The translations under genes and the position numbers were made by a program. Below the pieces are notes generated by a model. It had not been told where the DNA came from. It was given only the letters and a program-made list of their open reading frames with translations, and did no database searches. Source: Bacteroidia bacterium (GTDB taxonomy: Bacteria > Bacteroidota > Bacteroidia > Bacteroidales > CAJPTX01). Taken from it: a stretch of DNA of 9,187 nt. Of this stretch, positions 6,401-9,187 are shown in pieces. The stretch covers positions 1 through 9,187 of the forward strand of contig CAJPTS010000057.1 of NCBI GenBank assembly GCA_905373625.1, read 5' to 3'. How positions within the stretch are numbered: position 1 is the stretch's first letter; every line of letters starts with the position of its first letter.

Positions 6401-9187
6401 ACGCGATACCAAGCTGTATACTGTCCAGCTGGCAGTACCGCAAGAAATACAATGGACAGTCAATCCGATAATAGAACAATTTACGTCTGAACGTCTACCA
6501 CTTGCACTTGAGGCAGTAGCGTCCTCGGGGCTTGCTGTACAATATCGCAGTCTAGACCCTACGGTGGCTACAGTAGATGCTCTCGGGCGCTTGGCTACCA
6601 CATCGGTGGGTAAAACGAAGATTGTGGCAACGCAGTTGGGAAATACCAAGTATGCAGCAGCGCAAACGGTAGAACGTGAAATTGAGGTAACACACGCCCC
6701 ATTGACCATAAAGATGAAGGACGCCACCATGGGTATGGGCGATGAAATACCCGCATTTACATTTACCTATGAGGGGCTGCAATTTGAGGACACAAAGCAT
6801 TTATTTGAATTCAGCTATGTGATAAAAACGCCTCAAGGAGATAGATATATCTGGGATAACACGTTGCCACCGCTTACTCCTGGAGAATATCAGGTAGTTC
6901 CGCAGACTTATACAGAACCTTTCATCTTTAACAATTACATGGTAACGCTCACCAACGGACGCCTGATTGTAACAGAGCCTGATAAGGCAAAAATGGTAAC
7001 GTTTACTGCACGAGATGAGAAAGGGGAACTCCTTGAGGGCGTTGTCGTACAATGTGATACACAAACTGCAACAACAGGTGCAGAAGGAACGGTATCCTTC
7101 TATTTACCTCAGGGCGATCATCTGACATATGCAACGAAAGAGGGGTATACGCCTACTAAACTATCCTTCAACGTCCGTGGACGCTCTTTACAGTTTGAAT
7201 TACGTTTGCTCAAGCTCGTACATACGCTGACGTATAAAACAGATGCACACGGTCTGATACAAGGCGCTGCAACCCAAACGGTGGCAGATGGACAGGATGG
7301 CGCAACCGTTGTGGCAGTCCCCGCAGATTTACGCTATCGTTTCAAACAGTGGTCTGACGGTCTTACAGCGGCTGCTCGTACGGAAAAAGCTGTACACGGC
7401 AACCACGAGTTCACTGCTGAATTTGAACCTCTGACTTGCAAAGTGACCTACTTGGTAGGGAAAGGCGGTACGAAGGTCTCAGGAACGTTTGAACAAGTGA
7501 TACATCCTGGCGAAGATACTGAGCAGGTAGAGGTGAATGCCGAAGAGGGCTATGTATTTATCGGCTGGTCTGATGGTGTGAAAACTCTGCGACGGAAGGA
7601 TGAGAAGGTTACCACGGATCTGGTCGTAGAAGCGCTCTTCTTCAAGGCTCACATGCTCACATGGAACGAAGATTTTGAGATGGGCGAAGAGAACCTCCGC
7701 TACTGGAATTTTGAAACTCCCGAAGAAGGGAGTGGTTGGCTCTATTATGAGAGGAGTAAGCTTCGTATTGATCCGCCACTGTCGGGAGGTTATGTACTGA
7801 TGATCGACCCATTCTATGGCGATATCATACCTTCATACAACAATTGCGGCGTGGCGACCCCGTGGTTATCGGTGGCAAATCGAGCCTCTGGTGCGAATGT
7901 AACGCTGACTTTCGCACGTTACTTCAATCAGTTTGAACCCACGGATGCTGTAAAAGTGCAGTACTGTTTTGAGGATGAAAATTGGGTGGATGCTGCCACA
8001 GTCTCTGCTGGAACAGACGGAGCTACTGAAACCGTAGTACTCACAGATGCAACTCTGGGTACACATAAGTATTTACGTTTCCGTTGGGGCTTCTCTAATA
8101 CATCGTTTTTGGGCTTCTTTGCTCTTGATGATGTAAAAGTGTACTATGTGCCTACGCCGACGGATGTGACGCTGCGTTATATTGCGGGCGAGAATGGCAA
8201 ATTACGTAAAGATGGCAGCGAAGAACTATTCTCTACCTTAGAATTGAGCACCAATTCGGGAACGCTTGGGACGAAGGTTGTCGCTGTGCCCGACGAAGGC
8301 TATGTATTTGAACGCTGGTCTGATGATAAAACCACGGAAGCAGAGCGACAGGATGATGCCGAAGTTACGGTAAAGGCATTATTTAAGAGTGCTCCTAAGA
8401 CAATGTATACGGTGGGTTACAAGGCAAAAGAACATGGAACGCTCAGTGGTATCACCTATCAGATAGTGGCGGCAGGCGAGGCAGGTTTACCTGTTAATGC
8501 TGTGGCAGATGCAGGATACAAATTCGCGCAATGGTCAGATGGGTCTACGATGAATCCGCGTGTTGATGTAGTGTCTGAAGACGGCAAGATCTACGAAGCA
8601 GAATTCGTAGAAGCGAAGCCTATCTATACGCTTACCTATGTGGCAGGAGAGAATGGCGAGGTTACAGGAGTTTTGCAGCAGGAGGTAGAGCAAGGTGCAG
8701 ATGGTTCAGAAGTTGAAGCTTTGCCTAACGATGGCTTCCGTTTTGTACAATGGAGTGATGGCGTAAAAACAGCAAAACGTACAGAACGAAATGTGCAAGA
8801 AAGCAAGACATACACAGCTAGCTTTGAAGTCAACCCGACTTATTCTGTATCGCTTGCCAGGGAGGGCGAAGGTACGCTCACTATAACAGGCTTTGCGGCA
8901 GACAAGCTGAATGCCGTACCCGCAGGTACAGAGCTGACAGCAGTAGCCACTCCCAAAACAGGTTGGAAGCTGAAGAGCTTAATGGCAGGCGACAAGGATA
9001 TTAAGGCTGACGGTAAGTTCGTTGTAACAGCAAATGTTGAGGTTAAGGCTGTGTTTGAAAAGGAAACAGCTGTTGATGATGCCGTATTTGCAAGCGTACA
9101 AATAGCTCCCAATCCGTTTAATACGCAATTGTGCATTTTAAGCGGTGATTTGCGCGGGAAATACTCGTTGATCAACACGCAGGGCGT
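351..9187 (+). CDS. Giant T9SS-secreted Kp43-like subtilisin (S8) protease, 3' end outside window
   Basis: Continuous frame of 2,945 codons from ATG 351 with no stop before the window edge. This start is chosen because a classical signal peptide (MKRGLLFLLFLCTSTWLFAQ) follows at once. The protein is predicted to cut peptide bonds outside the cell as a serine endopeptidase. The triad is D241 (RIGIWDTN), H266 (NHGMHTTGTI) and S441 (DGTSMACP), with oxyanion N369 (SAGNS). The catalytic domain is followed by the beta-barrel typical of Kp43-type subtilases (CWSD, LVNDLDLTV). From about residue 636 to 2903 come roughly twenty beta-rich modules, listed separately. The frame ends in an APNPF-type T9SS sorting domain of which only some 40 residues are seen; such domains are usually about 75-80 residues, so the full protein is probably near 3,000 residues. 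Most S8 enzymes are 400-1,000 residues, so this one is exceptional in size. No partner gene is visible. Protease and secretion route are well supported; the substrate is unknown. Confidence 0.95.
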   Translation, partial: MKRGLLFLLFLCTSTWLFAQEPIRFGDREVYLEANVRPQKRGQKTSSLALGIPTGEKLNVLVQFEQGAIPYAKLKQKGIELGDYLGSNAYYAQVAPGSRPSDFVGTGLRTVVPIRGEWKVINALLQQDFPEWVREGDNLKMSLSWFHGVRWEQIRTYLDAQGIVYHTASDVLRTVEIAAPREALLSLAELECVAALHWVAPPAELQNREGARLSGASVLQIPFGLGGYDLTGKGVRIGIWDTNVGDHADYGTRVYRREYEISGSNHGMHTTGTIIGSGLLDERGRGMAPEAEILTNNFNTQSNGKFVALEMYETYQSEHITLTSNSYGYSMESLCGLDRYFNYTYIGNENVDRLSCWFPDMTHVFSAGNSQRACSKPFSHSTNYAKNIISVAAVDAFGEMTNFSSFGPLLDGRLFPIISARGKAVYSTVANQKYATMDGTSMACPIVTGHLALLTQRWKQLHGGAAPRNYFLKALVANTANDAGNPGPDYKYGFGILDAEAAITAMESSWYTMGVLPQGGAAQTNTIQVPAGVKELRVMLCWSDPVATKEYATGECPLVNDLDLTVQASGKTYYPFTLDPSNPSENAVASQPNKVDNIEQVVIKTPQAGEYTISVAGLVRQEKEQPYAVVWYFDEPKPEIVSPAVGDIYAPNEEMYFRAKNLAGDVQVSLSVDGGKSFTLLGQYATCSSIKLPADIVPTDKALLRVIDENGVVVTLRKQFSIIPQVQNVHLEDVSCSTSGWKLTWEACAGAAHYVILRADVAKGSYQAVWGVDAPATESIIPSEAIVAGELNIYAVQAVSADGVAGKRSVAVVSSKVPPANVKLPFLESFVNTPSTHTELISGANLKIQMKDAPVAQFMPLMSHVAQWSVEKSAKDWSAPFTQRENVAAANLCALNLTNKEAGTTVQLSARVVMKSVSDPNGVLLRLLVNGEAVADVQDRLQISGDGYEHLFTWDLTKYVGQTISLSLESALKEKGSTLSIFHYRIFAPRTESDVKIGWVNNPQIVAQTNMKEEAITFSVANNSSVELKNVPVSVQVDGKVAYATTIAALKSYEDRVFSVPYNFSSAEAHKFKVEVRADAANDYFKRNNTASFEVYNMGEALAMPELTYVDFLGAPFPTVPHINQKVKGTTAFVDGRGALEHYKAGEHAVLHVMPNDPRNALQVTFKEIALARADTLFVFTNDIPVDLYMVRRRDATTYITGAEKQSKVMLSEAADGGLTFYFYCGDGTPGEGWIAELTEVALPNRWKAVRMEEVEGTDATHKKLQIVTENALPVPQYNVGLWVTRDGVRKRIEIPVLEPKGTPTTVLYPDEIDITAPMRTEFVAELERDGDLSDNRCEFVVQRDEIWNGGGTIKTPDALYIAQVYVAGTGDTLRLPAHNRITYMPSSKVQLYTQSKNALRFTLSAKPTAEQADAKIRLWVDVNGDGTLEDQEPELTSVVLAEGVQEYWLTMDYASAAGVVEGEHRMRVLLADDANYAAFKEGQEIAWGSAADFTAELKRAARPVECEVALLSLENVKSGRNLTAATSISVKLRNNGLTQLQKVKLSYQVDAGAVVTEELDCAIAPLGGESVVTFNTPANFGNVGKYKLTLKLAQEDVYKQDNELETTLYHIAPKSPDKLYSLNFEGDIAESVMLPGVDEAITDKATLEGWWKLDDARDAQYVRGSTIVLLSVVGNKYFPDNTLALVLGRNCEFTSEVPVVKPGQWQHIAITLSKAYGQTTLKVWVDGVSVKMKRNGMAAFSLRGLSLNSPLKGKNAMFRIWNTLRTESEIKAHSQQSVRDGSGVLPPECVGEYIFTEGTGIASAYGDDKLAIIASERNNVWQPIAKVITSVAAEGELIPAQSPEEDLVLLTMPQDFTDFAHVKLQFERDWVGTKVSFQGAEITADQTFDFTTNAEHTLLFTGEKRDLFGVNLTQSFKVKVVNDLSDACSITKISMPKAKNPGLKDDVTESSPAEMLILTAQETAANALDAQHITVVVNEISPAAKLYVGDTEVQVGADITLDLSSPKPLRVVAANQRDTKLYTVQLAVPQEIQWTVNPIIEQFTSERLPLALEAVASSGLAVQYRSLDPTVATVDALGRLATTSVGKTKIVATQLGNTKYAAAQTVEREIEVTHAPLTIKMKDATMGMGDEIPAFTFTYEGLQFEDTKHLFEFSYVIKTPQGDRYIWDNTLPPLTPGEYQVVPQTYTEPFIFNNYMVTLTNGRLIVTEPDKAKMVTFTARDEKGELLEGVVVQCDTQTATTGAEGTVSFYLPQGDHLTYATKEGYTPTKLSFNVRGRSLQFELRLLKLVHTLTYKTDAHGLIQGAATQTVADGQDGATVVAVPADLRYRFKQWSDGLTAAARTEKAVHGNHEFTAEFEPLTCKVTYLVGKGGTKVSGTFEQVIHPGEDTEQVEVNAEEGYVFIGWSDGVKTLRRKDEKVTTDLVVEALFFKAHMLTWNEDFEMGEENLRYWNFETPEEGSGWLYYERSKLRIDPPLSGGYVLMIDPFYGDIIPSYNNCGVATPWLSVANRASGANVTLTFARYFNQFEPTDAVKVQYCFEDENWVDAATVSAGTDGATETVVLTDATLGTHKYLRFRWGFSNTSFLGFFALDDVKVYYVPTPTDVTLRYIAGENGKLRKDGSEELFSTLELSTNSGTLGTKVVAVPDEGYVFERWSDDKTTEAERQDDAEVTVKALFKSAPKTMYTVGYKAKEHGTLSGITYQIVAAGEAGLPVNAVADAGYKFAQWSDGSTMNPRVDVVSEDGKIYEAEFVEAKPIYTLTYVAGENGEVTGVLQQEVEQGADGSEVEALPNDGFRFVQWSDGVKTAKRTERNVQESKTYTASFEVNPTYSVSLAREGEGTLTITGFAADKLNAVPAGTELTAVATPKTGWKLKSLMAGDKDIKADGKFVVTANVEVKAVFEKETAVDDAVFASVQIAPNPFNTQLCILSGDLRGKYSLINTQG
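411..968 (+). other. N-terminal propeptide-like region
   Basis: Residues 21-206 precede the catalytic core. They contain an LVQF strand, a 'GIELGDYLGSNAYYAQV' stretch and a later VEIAAPREALLSLAELECVAALHWV segment. This pattern (beta-strand, 'L...GI.L..Y...NAYYA', helix-strand ending just before the core) is seen in front of Kp43-like subtilases, where the region folds or inhibits the enzyme and is cut off. The cleavage site here is not identifiable. Confidence 0.6.
969..1865 (+). other. Peptidase S8 (subtilase) catalytic domain
   Basis: Residues about 207-505. All active-site motifs are intact: Asp in VRIGIWDTN (D241), His in HGMHTTGTI (H266), oxyanion Asn in VFSAGNS (N369), and Ser in GTSMACPIVTG (S441). 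The domain closes with YGFGILDAEAAI (from about 492), the usual 'GxGxxxAxxA' end of subtilases. The Asp-His interval is only 25 residues, against 32 in subtilisin BPN' (D32-H64), so the loop after the first active-site strand is shortened. Nothing suggests an inactive enzyme. Confidence 0.95.
1884..2252 (+). other. Kp43-type C-terminal beta-barrel domain
   Basis: Residues about 512-634. The segment has LRVMLCWSD (536-544), LVNDLDLTV (558-566), a Tyr-Tyr-Pro-Phe-x-Leu-Asp-Pro-Ser run, a VDNIEQVVI strand and GEYTISVAG, ending in AVVWYF. This string of motifs is diagnostic of the jelly-roll that follows the catalytic domain in Kp43-like subtilases and relatives, where it packs on the protease and aids stability. 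It assigns the enzyme to this subgroup with good confidence. Confidence 0.88.
2256..2795 (+). other. Ig-like domain followed by fibronectin-III-like domain
   Basis: Residues 636-723 read as an Ig-like sandwich: 'PEIVSPAVGDIYAPNEEMYF', then VQVSLSVDGGKSFTLLG and a final 'RKQFSII'. Residues 724-815 have FN3 features: PQVQNVHLED, WKLTWEACAGAAHYVILRA, a linker, then a strand LNIYAVQAVSADG. In Bacteroidota secreted proteases such domains act as spacers between the enzyme and later binding modules. Family assignment is by pattern only. Confidence 0.55.
2823..3317 (+). other. Jelly-roll (MAM/galactose-binding-like) module
   Basis: Residues about 825-989, starting LPFLESF, which resembles the first strand ('PFxExF') of choice-of-anchor/cleaved-adhesin jelly-rolls, and ending SIFHYRIFAP. 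The middle has alternating strands such as TTVQLSARVVMKS and ISLSLESALK. No catalytic motif is seen. A ligand-binding or spacer role is inferred. Confidence 0.45.
3318..3644 (+). other. CARDB-like Ig spacer 1
   Basis: Residues about 990-1098. The core 'EEAITFSVANNSSVELKNVPVSVQVDGK' followed by a hydrophobic tail and 'DYFKRNNTASFEVYNM' is the pattern of CARDB domains (strand, N-x-x, 'V.V.VdGk', closing N-N-T/S). CARDB domains are adhesive Ig-like spacers in secreted bacterial proteins. This is the first of three similar copies that alternate with other modules. Confidence 0.6.
3738..4073 (+). other. CUB-like domain
   Basis: Residues about 1130-1241, close to the usual 110-residue CUB length. 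The pattern reads in order: 'HYKAGEHAVLHVMPNDPRNA', then 'LQVTFKEIALARADTLFVF', then 'GGLTFYFYCGD' and 'GEGWIAELTEV'. It matches the CUB signatures 'Y..ge...l.i.P', 'v.F..f.l...D.L.vydg', 'l.i.F.SD' and 'GW.a.i'. CUB domains are best known from animal extracellular proteases and complement components, and also occur in Bacteroidota proteases. Ligand binding is inferred. Confidence 0.6.
4074..4403 (+). other. CARDB-like Ig spacer 2
   Basis: Residues about 1242-1351. Strands LQIVTENALPVPQYNVGLWVTRDG and TAPMRTEFVAELERDGDLSDNRCEFVV follow the CARDB layout: a 'V.l.v..dG' pair, then a final 'V.A.l..DGD...N' element. It is more diverged than copies 1 and 3. It sits between the CUB-like and GEVED-like modules. 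Confidence 0.45.
4431..4844 (+). other. GEVED-like domain
   Basis: Residues about 1361-1498. The centre is LRFTLSAKP...IRLWVDVNGDGTLEDQEPEL, with W1420, D1422, N1424 and D1426 in a Ca-loop-like 'W.D.N.DG.. .D.E' motif. Then come EHRMRVLL and a final AWGSAADFTAEL. This follows the GEVED family ('W.D.N.dG.F...E', 'R.Rv', 'GEvEDY'), except that the name-giving GEVEDY is replaced by GSAADF. GEVED domains are common C-terminal modules in secreted Bacteroidota enzymes. Confidence 0.65.
4848..5186 (+). other. CARDB-like Ig spacer 3
   Basis: Residues about 1500-1612. 'SISVKLRNNGLTQLQKVKLSYQVDAGAV', then a middle 'GGESVVTFNTPANFGNVGKYKLTLKL' and a closing 'DVYKQDNELETTLYHI'. This is the clearest of the three CARDB-like copies ('v.v.l.N.G......v.l.Y.vdg' and a final 'D....NN'). 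It links the GEVED-like domain to the LamG-like domain. Confidence 0.65.
5199..5798 (+). other. LamG/concanavalin-like lectin domain
   Basis: Residues about 1617-1816. The ordered motifs are LYSLNFEGD, 'ATLEGWWKLDDA', 'LALVLGRNCEF', 'VVKPGQWQHIAITL', 'TTLKVWVDGVSVK', 'FRIWNTLRTESEIKAH' and 'GEYIFTEGTG'. 'W.Hia.t', 'l.lYvDG' and 'riWn..rt..EI' are hallmark positions of LamG_3-type concanavalin-like domains. Such domains often bind carbohydrate or host glycoprotein; a binding role here is inferred. Confidence 0.72.
5835..6431 (+). other. Two tandem DUF5018/cadherin-like beta-sandwiches
   Basis: Residues about 1829-2027. Copy 1 starts ITSVAAEGELIPAQ and ends LTQSFKVKVVN (about 1927). Copy 2 starts ITKISMPKAKNPGL and ends NQRDTKLYTVQL. 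Both have 'ITSv...... l...', an internal acidic 'D' run, a strand of the 'G.....L.. P..l.v...n....YtV.v' kind, and a terminal YTV/FKV strand. They resemble paired DUF5018/cadherin-like spacer domains of Bacteroidota surface proteins. Only weak identity joins the two copies. Confidence 0.45.
6447..6689 (+). other. BIG2-like domain
   Basis: Residues about 2033-2113. The core 'VQYRSLDPTVATVDALGRL' plus 'VGKTKIVATQLGNTKYAAA' follows the bacterial Ig-like domain 2 pattern ('v.w.S.d..vAtV...G.vta...G...I.a'). It is preceded by a strand IQWTVNPI. BIG2 domains are structural, adhesin-type modules. Confidence 0.7.
6693..6974 (+). other. MBG-like domain
   Basis: Residues about 2115-2208. 'HAPLTIKMKDATMGMGDEIP' is followed by FTFTYEGLQFEDT, 'PPLTPGEYQVVPQTYTEPF' and 'NNYMVTLTNGRLIVTEPD'. 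This matches the MBG pattern ('a.LtI.a.d.t..yG...P', 'f.G', 'pG.Y.i', 'NY.....nG.l.V'). MBG domains normally follow Ig-like domains in large surface proteins, as here after BIG2. Confidence 0.72.
6987..7214 (+). other. Carboxypeptidase-regulatory/CNA-B-like domain
   Basis: Residues about 2213-2288. 'VTFTARDEKGELLEGVVVQC', then 'TTGAEGTVSFYLPQGDHLTYATKEGYTP' and a closing 'LSFNVRGRSLQFELRLLK'. The 'G.pl.Gv.V', 'T...G...f.lp.G.y.y....GY' pattern is that of prealbumin-like regulatory domains found in Bacteroidota surface proteins. It is a spacer or binding module. Confidence 0.6.
7215..7646 (+). repeat. InlB B-type repeats 1 and 2
   Basis: Residues 2289-2361 and 2362-2432, each about 72 residues. 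Each begins with a strand (HTLTYKTDAHG; CKVTYLVGKGG), ends a loop in QWSDG or GWSDG (W2334, W2406), and closes with a strand ending F-E or ALF. These are divergent InlB B-type repeats, which fold as small beta-grasp-like units and repeat in surface proteins. The two tryptophans are exactly 72 residues apart. Confidence 0.8.
7650..8150 (+). other. Choice-of-anchor-J/cleaved-adhesin-like jelly-roll inserted between repeats
   Basis: Residues about 2434-2600. 'LTWNEDFEMG' opens it, then RYWNFE, GWLYY, a Gly-Gly-Tyr-Val-Leu strand, 'CGVATPWLSVANRASGANVT', LTFARYFNQF, 'DAVKVQYCFEDENWVDAATV', 'YLRFRWGFSNTS' and a closing FFALDDVKVYYV. The 'DFE.g....W', 'L.tP.l.l', 'l.F...y', 'v..s.dg..W' and 'DDV.v' positions are typical of cleaved-adhesin/choice-of-anchor-J domains, known from gingipain adhesin regions. 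Binding to host protein is inferred from the family. Confidence 0.68.
8160..9059 (+). repeat. InlB B-type repeats 3-6
   Basis: Residues 2604-2680, 2684-2755, 2756-2828 and 2829-2903. Repeats 3-5 carry the tryptophan motif (RWSDD W2656, QWSDG W2728, QWSDG W2801) at 72-73 residue spacing. Repeats 3 and 5 share 'Y(I/V)AGENG' openings. Repeat 6 keeps the opening strand (YSVSLAREGEG) and closing strand (VEVKAVFE) but has lost the WSDG loop, reading GWKLKSLMAGD instead. It lies directly before the sorting domain. Confidence 0.8.
9063..9187 (+). other. Start of T9SS type A C-terminal sorting domain, cut by window edge
   Basis: Residues 2905-2945. 'FASVQIAPNPFNTQLCILSG' is followed by a Lys-Tyr-Ser-Leu-Ile-Asn-Thr-Gln-Gly run. 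The 'v.i.PNP....l.i' start and the later 'y.l.n..G' strand are the conserved first motifs of Por/T9SS type A sorting domains. This domain directs outer-membrane translocation and is usually removed when the protein is attached to lipopolysaccharide or released. The last 35-40 residues and the stop codon are beyond the window. Confidence 0.85.

Noticed and set aside
6092..6730. 212-codon open frame on the minus strand
   Set aside because: It lies wholly inside the forward protease gene, in the DUF5018-like/BIG2-like part. Its product has a Ser/Thr/Ala-rich composition without recognisable motifs. The forward frame has clear domain patterns over the same bases.

Overview
The window holds one enormous forward gene, from 351 past the right edge, preceded by about 350 bases of intergenic DNA rich in repeats and hairpins. 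The uninterrupted reading frame gives 2,945 visible residues with no stop. It encodes a secreted, multidomain subtilisin-like serine protease (peptidase family S8, Kp43-like). The protein starts with a Sec signal peptide and ends, at the window edge, in what looks like the start of a type IX secretion system (T9SS) C-terminal sorting domain. A T9SS sorting signal, a '...LFAQE' signal-peptide end and the absence of a Shine-Dalgarno sequence point to a Bacteroidota host. A Porphyromonas-like or related host is plausible, but the species cannot be fixed from this sequence.

Layout. Positions 1-350 hold no credible gene. They contain a strong GGGCG-type hairpin (5-24), a degenerate 7-bp tandem array present in both orientations (73-143 and 171-215) that forms a 19/20 inverted repeat, a second GGGCG hairpin (219-235), and an AT-rich leader. 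From 351 the protein reads, in order: signal peptide; propeptide-like region; S8 catalytic domain with D241/H266/S441; Kp43-type beta-barrel domain; Ig-like and fibronectin-III-like domains; a jelly-roll; a CARDB-like domain; a CUB-like domain; a second CARDB-like domain; a GEVED-like domain; a third CARDB-like domain; a LamG/concanavalin-like domain; two DUF5018/cadherin-like sandwiches; a BIG2-like domain; an MBG-like domain; a carboxypeptidase-regulatory-like domain; two InlB B-type repeats; a choice-of-anchor-J/cleaved-adhesin-like jelly-roll; four more B-type repeats (the last degenerate); and the beginning of the sorting domain.

How it works together (inference from the families): the protein is exported by Sec, carried across the outer membrane by T9SS, and anchored or released at the surface. 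There the N-terminal protease is displayed on a long rod of about 20 beta-rich modules, several of them related to binding or adhesion folds. This is the architecture of a surface protease-adhesin acting on host or community proteins or glycans. The substrate cannot be read from the sequence. Domain names below the level of the protease and its beta-barrel come from motif recognition by eye; their borders are approximate.
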